Part shown: positions 34,948-44,285 of the stretch, in pieces
Layout of the letters: every line of letters starts with the position of its first letter
Position numbering within the stretch: the stretch's first letter is position 1
DNA from: Bacteroidales bacterium UBA6192
GTDB lineage: Bacteria > Bacteroidota > Bacteroidia > Bacteroidales > F082
Length of the DNA: 64,000 bases
Direction: 5' to 3'
Assembly: GCA_002422725.1 (NCBI GenBank)
Contig: DITE01000077.1
Span: 10,036 to 74,035, forward strand
Position numbers and translations under genes: made by a program
The notes under the pieces: generated by a model
The model's input: the letters and a program-made list of their open reading frames with translations, nothing else
Databases searched by the model: none
Told to the model about the DNA's origin: nothing

Positions 34948-37020
34948 TTATTTTTTCTTCTTTGCAGCTTTTTCTTCTTTTTCGAGGTCTTCTTTCAAAC
35001 CAGCCAACACATCAAGATCACCAAGCGTTGTGCGCTCAAGATTTTCATTGATCTGTTTAACAGTGCGTTTGGCAGTTTTGGCTTCGCCACGAGGACCTTC
35101 AGGTTCGGCCTGACGGCTGCTTGTCTGTGCAAGGTCTTCATGGATTCTCGAATGGCTCAGGATAATTTTCTTGTTCTCTTTCGAAAACTCAATGACCTTG
35201 AACTCGAGGGTTTCTTCAATCTTGGCTTGTGCACCATCTTCCTTTTTCAGATGTCTGTTGGGTGCAAAACCTTCAACACCATAAGGCATTGAAACGATCA
35301 TCCCCTTGTCGGAAGTACTGATTATTGTCCCCTGATGAATTGACCCTACCGTGAAAATGTCTTCAAACACATCCCAGGGGTTTTCTTCAAGTTGCTTGTG
35401 ACCAAGACTTAATCTGCGGTTTTCTTCGTCAACATCCAGAACTACTACTTCAATGTTTTCTCCTACTTTGGTAAATTCGGCCGGATGCTTGATTTTTTTC
35501 GACCATGAAAGGTCCGAAATGTGAATCAAACCATCGACACCTTCTTCCATTTCAACAAAAATTCCAAAATTAGTGAAGTTTCTAACTGTTGCGGAATGTT
35601 TAGATTGAACAGGATATTTGGTTTTGATATTATCCCATGGATCAGGAATAAGCTGTTTCATGCCCAGTGACATCTTACGTTCGTCACGGTCGAGGGTGAG
35701 GATAACAGCTTCAACTTCATTTCCAACGGTAAGGAAATCCTGTGCGGTGCGCAAATGTTGCGACCATGACATTTCTGATACATGAATAAGTCCTTCAACT
35801 CCGGGAGCAATTTCGATAAAGGCGCCATAGTCGGCAATAACCACTACCCTGCCTTTCACCGTGTCGCCAACCTTCAGGTTTTCATCCAGAGCATCCCATG
35901 GGTGAGGCGTTAGTTGTTTCAATCCGAGAGCGATACGTTTTTTGTTGTCATCAAAGTCAAGAATAACAACTTTGATCTTCTGATCAAGCTCAACAATCTC
36001 TTCCGGATGATTAATACGTCCCCAGGAAAGGTCTGTGATATGAATAAGTCCATCAACACCACCCAGGTCGATAAACACACCATAGGAAGTAATATTTTTG
36101 ACAGTACCTTCGAGTACCTGACCTTTTTCAAGTTTTCCGATGATCTCTATCTTTTGTTGTTCGAGTTCATCTTCGATAAGTGCTTTATGCGAAACTACAA
36201 CGTTTTTGTATTCCTGATTGATTTTAACAACCTTGAATTCCATTGTTTTGTCCACATATACATCATAATCACGAATAGGTTTCACATCAATCTGTGAGCC
36301 TGGAAGGAAAGCCTCGATGCCAAATACATCAACAATAAGACCCCCTTTGGTACGGCATTTCACATAACCATTAATGATTTCTTCTTTTTCGAAAGCCACG
36401 TTGATTCTGTCCCATGAACGCAGGATACGGGCTTTTTTGTGCGACAACATCAGCTGTCCGCTCTGGCCTTCCTGATTTTCAACATATACTTCTACTTTGT
36501 CGCCAATTTTCAGATCCTGATTGTAACGGAATTCTGAAACAGGGATAACGCCATCGGACTTAAATCCAATGTTTACAACAATTTCACGATTGTTTTTGCC
36601 AACAACAACACCATCGATTACCTCATGATCGCCAATTGAACTGAGTGTTTTGTCATACAATTGCTCCAATTTTCCACGCTCATCTGTTGAGTAAAACTCG
36701 TGTTTCTTTCCAATTGCATCCCAATCAAAATCAGCTGGTTCCGGCTTGATTTTTTCTTTGAATCGAGGTTTCGATAATTGAACAACTGGCTCGGACTCGG
36801 TTTCCAAAACAACGGGTTCAGATTCGGTTTCCAAAGCAATAGGTTGGGCTATTTCAGCCACTTCTTCTTCAGCAATGTGTTCCACAACGGTTGTAACTTC
36901 TTCCGTTACATTCCCGGTTGATTCCACAACAACGGCATCAGCCTGCTCATCAACTTTGGTAGATTCAACTGGTGTTTCAACCGGTTGTTCTTCGTTGATG
37001 ATGTTTTCATTTTCTGTCAT
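34948..37020 (-). CDS. rpsA: 30S ribosomal protein S1
   Basis: The 690-residue protein has six S1 RNA-binding domains between about residues 115 and 640, several with the pattern GxVKxxxxYGxFVxxxxGVxGLxHxSxxSW (ITSYGVFIDLGGVDGLIHI and similar). It binds mRNA on the 30S subunit and allows initiation on transcripts lacking a Shine-Dalgarno sequence, which suits this genome. About 100 residues before the first domain are very acidic and contain two copies of LETESEPVV. A lysine-rich tail (EKEEKAAKKKK) ends the protein. It is longer than the about 557-residue E. coli protein because of the extra ends. A 132-bp leader separates the candidate promoter from the ATG. Confidence 0.96.
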   Translation of the reverse strand: MTENENIINEEQPVETPVESTKVDEQADAVVVESTGNVTEEVTTVVEHIAEEEVAEIAQPIALETESEPVVLETESEPVVQLSKPRFKEKIKPEPADFDWDAIGKKHEFYSTDERGKLEQLYDKTLSSIGDHEVIDGVVVGKNNREIVVNIGFKSDGVIPVSEFRYNQDLKIGDKVEVYVENQEGQSGQLMLSHKKARILRSWDRINVAFEKEEIINGYVKCRTKGGLIVDVFGIEAFLPGSQIDVKPIRDYDVYVDKTMEFKVVKINQEYKNVVVSHKALIEDELEQQKIEIIGKLEKGQVLEGTVKNITSYGVFIDLGGVDGLIHITDLSWGRINHPEEIVELDQKIKVVILDFDDNKKRIALGLKQLTPHPWDALDENLKVGDTVKGRVVVIADYGAFIEIAPGVEGLIHVSEMSWSQHLRTAQDFLTVGNEVEAVILTLDRDERKMSLGMKQLIPDPWDNIKTKYPVQSKHSATVRNFTNFGIFVEMEEGVDGLIHISDLSWSKKIKHPAEFTKVGENIEVVVLDVDEENRRLSLGHKQLEENPWDVFEDIFTVGSIHQGTIISTSDKGMIVSMPYGVEGFAPNRHLKKEDGAQAKIEETLEFKVIEFSKENKKIILSHSRIHEDLAQTSSRQAEPEGPRGEAKTAKRTVKQINENLERTTLGDLDVLAGLKEDLEKEEKAAKKKK

Positions 37021-37152
37021 TTAAATACATTTTTTGTACCCGTCGTACTTATCCGAATAATTTCTGACAGGGAAGGTTAAACATGTTACTTATTCTAAGA
37101 CGCTGGTATTATTTGATTTAACCAACTTCGGTATGTCCTGAAAACAAGGCTG

Positions 37153-37160
37153 CAAAATTA
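37153..37160 (-). promoter_or_regulatory. -7 box TAATTTTG before rpsA
   Basis: On the minus strand TAATTTTG lies 132 bp before the rpsA ATG. If used, it leaves a leader long enough for autogenous control by S1 itself. Confidence 0.4.
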
Positions 37161-37219
37161 GGAAAATTCCTGAAAATAAAAAAATATAAGAAGAATAAAT
37201 TTCCTTCCCGTAGAATTGT

Positions 37220-37227
37220 TAATTTTG
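37220..37227 (+). promoter_or_regulatory. -7 box TAATTTTG before ychF
   Basis: TAATTTTG ends 38 bp before the ychF ATG. Together with the rpsA box at 37153-37160 it defines a divergent promoter region. Confidence 0.45.
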
Positions 37228-37265
37228 CCGACCTCCTGACTAAACAAAATCCAACAAATATCGGT

Positions 37266-38363
37266 ATGGCACTTAACTGTGGAATAATTGGTCTCACAAA
37301 TATTGGAAAAACGACTATATTTAACTGTATGTCAAACACCAAAGCTGAGGCAACGGCCTTTGCTTTTAGTGCTACCAAATCGAATATCGGCATGGTAGAG
37401 GTCCCTGACCCGCGCTTGAATGAGATCGATAAGCTTATTAAATCTGCTAAAGTTGTTCCGGCAACCGTCGAAATTGTGGATGTTCCAGGATTGGCCAAAG
37501 GTGCGAGCCAGGGCGAAGGGGTTGGTAATAAGTTTCTGGCCGATATCCAGCAGATGGATGCTCTGATTCACGTCCTCCGCTGTTTCGATGATCCGGAGCT
37601 ACCCCATATTGAAGGCTCTGTAGATCCGGTGCGGGATATGGAAATTGTTGATCTGGAGCTTCAGGTCAGAGACCTTGATCTGGTTACACGAAAAATACAA
37701 CGCGTTGAGAAGCTCTTGAAATTAGGCGATAAAGAAGCGAAAAAAGCCATGGATGTTCTAATCACCTATCGTGATCACCTCGAAAATTTTGGTAACGCAA
37801 GGACAGCAGCTGTGGAAGAGAATGATAAAAAGTTTATTCAAGAGCTTCAGTTGTTAACCGCAAAACCAGTGATTTTTGTCTGCAATGTAAACGACGAATC
37901 AGCTAACACCGGCAATAAATACACTCAGGCAGTGTTTAAGGCTCTCGAGAATCAGGATACAGAAGTTTTAATCATAGCTGGCAAACTTGAAGCTGAAATT
38001 TCTGAACTGGAGGAGGCATCTGACAGGGAAATTTTTCTGTCCGATGCCGGCTTAAACGAACCCGGTGTGAATAAACTGATCAGAACAGCCTATAAATTGT
38101 TAAATCTTCAATCGTTTTTTACGGCAGGGCCAAAAGAAGTGAGGGCGTGGACAATCAAATGTGGCATGACTGCACCTCAGGCTTCAGGTGTAATTCACTC
38201 TGACCTTGAACGAGGCTTTATTCGTGCAGAAGTTATGAAATACGATGATTTTATACACTACAAGTCGGAACAGGGTGTGAAAGATGCCGGCAAATTTCGT
38301 GTCGAAGGCAAGAATTACATTATTGAAGACGGAGACATACTGCATATCCGCTTTAATGTGTAA
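37266..38363 (+). CDS. ychF: Ribosome-binding ATPase YchF/Ola1
   Basis: The 365-residue protein begins MALNCGIIGLTNIGKTT with the P-loop at 9-16. The EIVDVPGLAKGAS (G3) and FVCNVNDES regions are characteristic of YchF rather than Obg. The C-terminal TGS-like domain contains FFTAGPKEVRAWTIKCGMTAPQAS and KFRVEGKNYIIEDGDILHIRFNV. It binds ribosomes and hydrolyses ATP in a translation or stress-linked role. Its last base directly abuts the last base of the convergent M1 peptidase gene. Confidence 0.97.
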   Translation: MALNCGIIGLTNIGKTTIFNCMSNTKAEATAFAFSATKSNIGMVEVPDPRLNEIDKLIKSAKVVPATVEIVDVPGLAKGASQGEGVGNKFLADIQQMDALIHVLRCFDDPELPHIEGSVDPVRDMEIVDLELQVRDLDLVTRKIQRVEKLLKLGDKEAKKAMDVLITYRDHLENFGNARTAAVEENDKKFIQELQLLTAKPVIFVCNVNDESANTGNKYTQAVFKALENQDTEVLIIAGKLEAEISELEEASDREIFLSDAGLNEPGVNKLIRTAYKLLNLQSFFTAGPKEVRAWTIKCGMTAPQASGVIHSDLERGFIRAEVMKYDDFIHYKSEQGVKDAGKFRVEGKNYIIEDGDILHIRFNV

Positions 38364-40757
38364 TCATTTCTTCCTGATAGATCTTATCAACTCATCATCA
38401 TCTCCTACCAGCCTGTCAATGCGGTTGTCAATAATCGTTTTGTTTAATTCTGTTGCATAATACTTTCTCAATGCATCAATGGCTACTGAGTTTAACTTGA
38501 AATTCCAATGCAATGAGGCCTCAATCAGGTTATCACAAATCGCCTCATCAAATTGGTTGAGTGATAATAATGCTTGAATGGCATTGATGCGGGTTGTAAA
38601 ATCAAAACTTAATCCGGCATAATCTGTCAATTCAGTTAAAAATTCCTTATGCCCGACTGCAATGGCCATTCTGAGCCAGCTTATGCGGATATTCATCCCC
38701 GGGAATCCTGTTTCGTTGCGGGTAATTTCCAACCATTCATCTGTCCTTTCAGGATAAAGCGAACTTAATTTTTCGATTGCAATGCGTATGTTTGAATATG
38801 ATTCATCTCTAAGCAACAAATTAATAAGATCTTCCGGAATCTCATGCCACAGCTGTAAACCGGAAATGGCCTCTCGTCGGACAAGGGGATCTTTATCAGC
38901 AAGAGCACGAATTATCAGTTGATTGTTCGACTGAAAATTGTCTGCTGACAATTGTCTGACAATTTCAGCTTTTGTCAAATGAAAACTTTCCTTAGCAAAA
39001 CAACTGATCAACACCTCTCTTTTTTGAACGATTGGAAATGGCTGCATTGCAACCAGCGCATCATATCTGTCAGTGAGGTGTTCTGCTTTAGATAATTGTG
39101 CAGAAAGTTCCTGAATAGTTCTTGGAAAATCAACCGTTTTCAGAATTCTTGCTCCCGGATCAAACAACACAAAATCAATACTTTTCTGGCCTTCCCATTG
39201 AATTGGTAACGTCATATTGGCTGAATCAATCAGGAACTTTTTTGAAATCATGCTGCCATCAGCAAACCACACTTCAATTTGAACCGGTACTTTAAATACA
39301 GGACGTAAGTTATTAATATCTTGAAGCTGTTGCGCGTTAATGGCGATCCCAAATGGTTCTTTTGTGTAGCTCAACCCAAAATGAGGCTCTCCCCCCCTTT
39401 CAACCCATTGATCAAAGAACCAATCCATGCTTCTGCCTGTAGATTCGTGTATGTCGCGTATCAGATCGGGTGTCCAGACCTCCTGATAAGGATGACTCTT
39501 AAGATAAAAGTTTATTGCTTTTTTGAAATCATGTTCACCCAGTTCGTCGTGTAACATGTCCAGCACCAACGAGCCTTTGGGGTACCAGCGATCGACACCA
39601 CCACGGCTGTGTGCAAGTGGGTAGTTATCTTTCGATGAAGCCTCAATTACTCTTTTGTGTTCTTTTAGCCGTTCCCATTCATAATAGTCATTCCCAAAAA
39701 CCTGCTTTTCGAACAATTTGGCGTAATATGTCGCAAAGCTCTCTGTAAGCCACACATCTTTGTGCCTGAGATGAGAAATGTAGTTACCAAACCATTGATG
39801 AACAAGTTCATGTATGTTTACATTTATATAGTTCCGTTCCCAGAAAGCCCTCGAATCTATATGCATAAAGTCACCGAAAATGGTGGATGTGGTGGTTTCC
39901 ATTCCTCCAAATAAATAATCAGTTACCGGAGCCTGCCGGTATATCTCATATGGATAAGGAAAATCGAATTCGTTTTCACAAAAGGCAATCATGTCATGCA
40001 TGTATCGATAAGTAGGCTCTACGGAAGTCTTCCGGTCAGGATAATACCACAATTCGACCGGGAGACCTTTAGCAGTTGAGGTTGATTCCCAGTCATAATC
40101 GCCAATAATCAGAGCTGTCGAGAAAAAAGGATGGTTTCTGTACATCTTATAATGCCAGGTTGCAGTCCCATCATTGTTGAACTGAACTGATTCGCGCACA
40201 CCATTTGAAAAAACTTTGTAATGTGCATCAAAAGTGATGTGAAAGTCGGTTGTGAGCCGGTCGTCTGCATAAGGAAGCCAGTAATAGGGTCTGTGTGCCC
40301 AAATCTGTTTACGTTTCCGGTTTGTGGTATCGTCCCAGCCGATAAAATACAATTCCGAATCGGGAAATACTTCGTAGTCGATGCGTAACGCATGTGAAGC
40401 ACCTTTTTTTGTGTTAACCGGAAGATTTACGATCAGGTCCTTATCTATCAAACTATACCTTACCGGAATTCTATCGATTGTAACTTGTTGAATCGAAAAG
40501 TCTTTGGCAAGAAGAACCACCGAGTCCACATCACTTCGAATCTGCCTGAATAAAAAACGGGCTGAAGCAAGCACTTTTTTTTCGAGTGGATCGATCCGGA
40601 GTTTAACTGTCAGATGTTCAAAGTCAACAAGTTTTTCAGGCAAAAAGCGGTAATCATCTTCTAAATAGACCAGCTTATCCTCTGTTTGGGCATTTACAGT
40701 TAAAGTGGCATAACACAGAAATAATAATACGAGACTGTATAGAAAATTGTGTCGCAT
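38364..40757 (-). CDS. M1 family aminopeptidase, secreted
   Basis: From the ATG at 40757 the protein is 797 residues with a signal peptide (MRHNFLYSLVLLFLCYATLTVNAQ). The zinc-binding signature HELVHQWFG followed 18 residues later by Glu in WLTESFATYY lies near residue 320. A GGMET exopeptidase motif, a variant of GxMEN, is just before it. The C-terminal 250 residues form helical repeats of the HEAT or ERAP type. It would release N-terminal amino acids from peptides outside the cytosol. The TTG at 40772 is less likely as the start. Confidence 0.94.
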   Translation of the reverse strand: MRHNFLYSLVLLFLCYATLTVNAQTEDKLVYLEDDYRFLPEKLVDFEHLTVKLRIDPLEKKVLASARFLFRQIRSDVDSVVLLAKDFSIQQVTIDRIPVRYSLIDKDLIVNLPVNTKKGASHALRIDYEVFPDSELYFIGWDDTTNRKRKQIWAHRPYYWLPYADDRLTTDFHITFDAHYKVFSNGVRESVQFNNDGTATWHYKMYRNHPFFSTALIIGDYDWESTSTAKGLPVELWYYPDRKTSVEPTYRYMHDMIAFCENEFDFPYPYEIYRQAPVTDYLFGGMETTTSTIFGDFMHIDSRAFWERNYINVNIHELVHQWFGNYISHLRHKDVWLTESFATYYAKLFEKQVFGNDYYEWERLKEHKRVIEASSKDNYPLAHSRGGVDRWYPKGSLVLDMLHDELGEHDFKKAINFYLKSHPYQEVWTPDLIRDIHESTGRSMDWFFDQWVERGGEPHFGLSYTKEPFGIAINAQQLQDINNLRPVFKVPVQIEVWFADGSMISKKFLIDSANMTLPIQWEGQKSIDFVLFDPGARILKTVDFPRTIQELSAQLSKAEHLTDRYDALVAMQPFPIVQKREVLISCFAKESFHLTKAEIVRQLSADNFQSNNQLIIRALADKDPLVRREAISGLQLWHEIPEDLINLLLRDESYSNIRIAIEKLSSLYPERTDEWLEITRNETGFPGMNIRISWLRMAIAVGHKEFLTELTDYAGLSFDFTTRINAIQALLSLNQFDEAICDNLIEASLHWNFKLNSVAIDALRKYYATELNKTIIDNRIDRLVGDDDELIRSIRKK

Positions 40758-40772
40758 GATTTTTTTTCGCAA

Positions 40773-41239
40773 ATATGCAGAAAACCTTAGAAAGCAACGA
40801 ACACTTCTTAATACTTAATTACTCTGTTTACTTCAATAGGGATTGTCAGCTAATTAGTTGGCCTAACCTGGCGAGTTTGTTAACAGGCAAATAATGGTTT
40901 TGCACAATGCGAATCATTTCAACTGACTTCTTCAACACTTCAGCGGATTCCACCTTATCACTATTCAGCATTAGCATCAAAATAATGAATCCGGGATCAT
41001 GAAAATATAGAAACCCAAATCTCTTGCAAGTCAGAAAAACGGACGTGAATTGAAATGAAACCAGTTTGTCATATCAAGAAATTTTAAAAAGCTTATTATC
41101 AATTATATAGATTGTTCAGCTGAATAAATATGCAAAAAAAAACACCAAATGCAGGCATAATAGCTAATTTTACCGCCCGAATGAAGTACCTAATTAATCA
41201 GGTGTTCATATTCTTTTTAAGTTACAATTGTTAGTTAAT
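40773..41239. other. 467-bp intergenic region holding a possible gene remnant
   Basis: The left 80 bp and right 165 bp are AT-rich and show no clear coding potential. The middle holds a minus-strand open frame that looks protein-like but has no good start. TAATTTTA near 41164 is a poor -7 match for the FabH-like gene. Confidence 0.5.
40846..41073 (-). pseudogene. Possible remnant of an unidentified gene, 75 codons
   Basis: On the minus strand a frame is open from 41073 to the stop at 40846. Its second half reads like a soluble alpha-helical protein (LNSDKVESAEVLKKSVEM, then NHYLPVNKLARLGQLIS). No ATG starts it at the 5' end; the first Met codons lie in the middle (LMLML). I do not recognise the family. 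It may be the C-terminal scar of a lost gene or a short gene with an internal start. Confidence 0.3.
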
Positions 41240-42316
41240 ATGAATGATATCAAGACGATAATATCCGGAACAGGGAGTTATATACCAGAAAATATTGTTA
41301 AAAACTCCGATTTTCTCAAACAGGTCTTCTTCGAGAAAGACCATACTGTCATTGATAGTCCGGGTGAAGAAGTGGTGAGGAAGTTCAAGGATATAACCGG
41401 CATTTATGAACGCAGATGGGTGAGTAGTGAACAACACAATTCTGTTATTGGCCATCTTGCTGCAGAAATTGCCATTGCGAATGCGGGAATCGACAAAGAA
41501 AGTATCGATCAGATCATTGTGGCGCATAATTTTGGAGATGTAGTAAGCAATTCGATTCAAACGGACATTGTTCCAAGTATTGCTGCAAGAATCAAACACA
41601 AACTCGGAATTAAAAACGTTAGCTGCATCCCATATGATTTGATTTTTGGATGTCCGGGATGGATACAAGGTGTTATTCAGGCTGATGCCTTTATTCGCTC
41701 AGGGCTTGCCAACAGGTGCCTTGTTATTGGCACTGAAACCCTTTCCAGGGTTGTGGATGTATATGACCGCGACACCATGATTTTCTCGGATGGTGCAGGC
41801 GCAGCTATTGTTGAAAGATCAAACAATGCCGATTCATCGGGTATTTTGTCTTCTTCTTTTATGTCGCACACCGCCGAAGAGGTTGATTATCTTTACGTTG
41901 GAAAGTCAAATTCACCCAATGCTGATTCAAATATTAAGTATATCAAAATGCTTGGCAGGAAAATATACGAATATTCATTGAATCATGTTCCTGCTGCAAT
42001 GAAGATTGCATTAGACAGATCGGGTATCGAGATTGATCAGGTTAAGAAAATAATTATTCATCAGGCAAATGAAAAAATGGATGAAGCTATAGTGCAGCGT
42101 TTTTTCCGGCTTTATAGCAAGAAAATAGATTTGAGCACCGTGATGCCAATGAATATACAGGAACTTGGAAATAGCTCTGTTGCAACGGTACCAACGCTTT
42201 ATGATATGATACTGCGTGGCAGAATTCCTGAACACAGGATCGATAAAGGCGACATCTTGTTGTTCGCATCTGTTGGAGCAGGTATGAACATCAACGCCTT
42301 TGTTTACCGGCAGTAA
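41240..42316 (+). CDS. 3-oxoacyl-ACP synthase III (FabH-like)
   Basis: From the ATG at 41240 the protein is 358 residues of thiolase fold. The nucleophile is Cys138 in LIFGCPGWIQG. His and Asn follow in IIHQANEKM and ELGNSSVATVPTLYD, completing the Cys-His-Asn triad of KASIII enzymes. It would condense an acyl-CoA starter with malonyl-ACP. It is about 35 residues longer than E. coli FabH, because of an N-terminal insertion around residues 25-50. It may therefore be a specialised starter-unit enzyme rather than the housekeeping FabH. The neighbours do not decide this. Confidence 0.88.
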   Translation: MNDIKTIISGTGSYIPENIVKNSDFLKQVFFEKDHTVIDSPGEEVVRKFKDITGIYERRWVSSEQHNSVIGHLAAEIAIANAGIDKESIDQIIVAHNFGDVVSNSIQTDIVPSIAARIKHKLGIKNVSCIPYDLIFGCPGWIQGVIQADAFIRSGLANRCLVIGTETLSRVVDVYDRDTMIFSDGAGAAIVERSNNADSSGILSSSFMSHTAEEVDYLYVGKSNSPNADSNIKYIKMLGRKIYEYSLNHVPAAMKIALDRSGIEIDQVKKIIIHQANEKMDEAIVQRFFRLYSKKIDLSTVMPMNIQELGNSSVATVPTLYDMILRGRIPEHRIDKGDILLFASVGAGMNINAFVYRQ

Positions 42317-42420
42317 GTGTCTGATTTATTACTCCATAGCTAATTTCCCGTAAATTTTGCTTCCGGAGGTAGACATTGGTCATTTGCATGTAACTTTCTT
42401 TTCACCTAAGCATCAATTTC

Positions 42421-42786
42421 ATGGAAAAACCTAATGTAATCGTAATTGGGGCAAGTCCGAAACCCGATCGGTTCTCAAATGTGGCTGTCCGCAAGCTTAA
42501 ACGATTCGGGTTTAATGTTATCGCTATTGGCAGGAAAAAGGGTAACATTGAAGGAATTAGTATTGCTGATACCATACAGGATGTTCAGGAGGTTTATGCA
42601 GTAACCCTATATATCAGACCCCAATTACAACTTGACTACCTGCCCTATCTGAAAAAAGTAAAGCCTCTCAAAGTAATTTTCAATCCCGGAACAGAAAATC
42701 CTGTAATTCAGGAAATTCTGAATAAGGAAGGAATTGAAACCATCGAAGACTGCACACTGATTATGTTGGAGTCAGGAACGTTTTAG
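42421..42786 (+). CDS. CoA-binding domain protein (YccU-like)
   Basis: The 121-residue protein is one Rossmann-type CoA-binding domain. It begins MEKPNVIVIGASPKPDRFSNVAVRKL, and its middle contains EVYAVTLYIRPQLQLDYL and IFNPGTENPVIQ. This is the single-domain form related to the N terminus of succinyl-CoA synthetase alpha. Its cellular role is unknown. It follows the FabH-like gene by 104 bp in the same direction. Confidence 0.85.
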   Translation: MEKPNVIVIGASPKPDRFSNVAVRKLKRFGFNVIAIGRKKGNIEGISIADTIQDVQEVYAVTLYIRPQLQLDYLPYLKKVKPLKVIFNPGTENPVIQEILNKEGIETIEDCTLIMLESGTF

Positions 42787-42928
42787 CACAATATTCTGGC
42801 CAGAAAGAGGTTATTAATGATTCGCTAAGGCTTGGTATTTAATATTGAAGAATGAAATCCATGGTGAAAAACACGATATAAGAATTAAAGACTATTAGTC
42901 ATTTTTATGGTTAAGTTAAAAAAATCGG

Positions 42929-42936
42929 TAATTTTG
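42929..42936 (+). promoter_or_regulatory. -7 box TAATTTTG before the PKD/CHU_C gene
   Basis: TAATTTTG ends 30 bp before the ATG at 42967. Confidence 0.5.
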
Positions 42937-42966
42937 CACAAATAGCAGATTGGAGATCAAGAATTC

Positions 42967-44169
42967 ATGAGAATTATCAATATTATCAGATCAGTTAATT
43001 ACTACTTAATGAATCTTATTCTGGCTTTCACTATTCTTTCAACTTTTTTCGCGACACAGTCATTGTATAGCCAGCCCGAATGCGTCATCACAGCAGATTT
43101 GCCACTTCCTGCTTGTCAAGGTTCACTCGTTAAGTTATCGGTTGACGAAGTTGAGGGATACACCTATTTTTGGGAACCAGATGGTCAGATTACTTCATCT
43201 ATTGATGTTGTAGCCCTCGCAAATGCTACATTTCGCGTAAGGGTTGTTGATGCCCTGAATCAGGAAGAATGTCTCAGCGCCCCGTTTACACTCGAAGTTC
43301 GTCCTTTGTTTGATGTAACCTTAGAACAAATGCAACTTACCTGCACTAACGGAGATAATGACAATGGGAATACAGCTATGGTGCAGGCAAAAGCTACCGG
43401 AGATTCTGATTATTTCAATTATTTCTGGGATATCAGTCCCATACAGATTGCCCCGGGCGACTCGTCACTTGCCATCGGATTGAAATCGCACCTTTGGTAC
43501 TTCATCGAAACAAGGGATCAGTTTGGTTGCACACGCACAGATTCTATTTTTACCGCTGCTTATCCTAATCCAAGTGCGGAAATTCTTTCCGTTCCGGATA
43601 CAGCCTATATTCAGAACCCGTTTATTGAATTTTCATTTGAGAATCTGACCCTTGATTCGATTGAAATAACCAATCATTTCTGGAATTTTGGCGACGACAC
43701 TGAAACATCTGACTTGTTAACTCCCAGACATTTATATCGTGAAGAAGGGACATACAATGTCTTATTGACGGTTTTCAACTTGCAGGGATGCGACACCATT
43801 TTCACCAAAGAGGTCAAAGTACTCCCTGTGAAGCTTCAGATTCCAAACATTCTCACACCTAATGGGGATGGCACCAATGATGTTTTTGAAATTACTGAAG
43901 CACCCCCTGGAGAAGAAGAAGTTGATAATAGATTGAAGCAGCTTTATGAAGATGGTCGAAAACCCCTATCCGTATATTACAGAAGCACCAAGCTTATGAT
44001 TTTTAGCCGTCAGGGTCGCATTGTTTACGAATCAGATGATTACCAGAATGATTGGGACGGAGGTGGCTTGTCCGATGGCGTTTACTTCTATGTGTTGCAA
44101 TGTGTAGGCTGGAAGAGTAATGAAGTTTATAAGGGCTCTGTTACCATTATTAGCGGACGAAACAATTAG
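42967..44169 (+). CDS. PKD-domain protein with gliding-type (CHU_C, T9SS type B) C-terminal domain
   Basis: This 400-residue secreted protein has a signal peptide ending SLYSQ. Two Ig-like segments with conserved Cys follow, then a PKD domain (about 215-290) with HFWNFGDDTETSD and HLYREEGTYNVLLTVFN. The last 105 residues are the type B T9SS domain: IPNILTPNGDGTNDVFEI, then LMIFSRQGRIVYES and LSDGVYFYVLQC. Type B proteins are exported by T9SS and often attached to or assembled on the surface, including gliding adhesins. This one is small for the class. It lies 101 bp upstream of the DUF1573 lipoprotein gene. Confidence 0.9.
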   Translation: MRIINIIRSVNYYLMNLILAFTILSTFFATQSLYSQPECVITADLPLPACQGSLVKLSVDEVEGYTYFWEPDGQITSSIDVVALANATFRVRVVDALNQEECLSAPFTLEVRPLFDVTLEQMQLTCTNGDNDNGNTAMVQAKATGDSDYFNYFWDISPIQIAPGDSSLAIGLKSHLWYFIETRDQFGCTRTDSIFTAAYPNPSAEILSVPDTAYIQNPFIEFSFENLTLDSIEITNHFWNFGDDTETSDLLTPRHLYREEGTYNVLLTVFNLQGCDTIFTKEVKVLPVKLQIPNILTPNGDGTNDVFEITEAPPGEEEVDNRLKQLYEDGRKPLSVYYRSTKLMIFSRQGRIVYESDDYQNDWDGGGLSDGVYFYVLQCVGWKSNEVYKGSVTIISGRNN

Positions 44170-44285
44170 TTGTGAGGTATTGTCCCCCGAAACTTTTAAA
44201 GTTTTATCATGGTTGTAAGGAATAGCAGATTGTTTTTTTATACTTTTGTCCTGCATTTCTTTCTCTTGCATTGTTGAATAAATTT

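Noticed and set aside
44190..44210. AAACTTT-T-AAAGTTT dyad after the CHU_C gene as a terminator
   Set aside because: The stem has no G-C rich part and no room for a stable loop; it is probably a chance AT palindrome.
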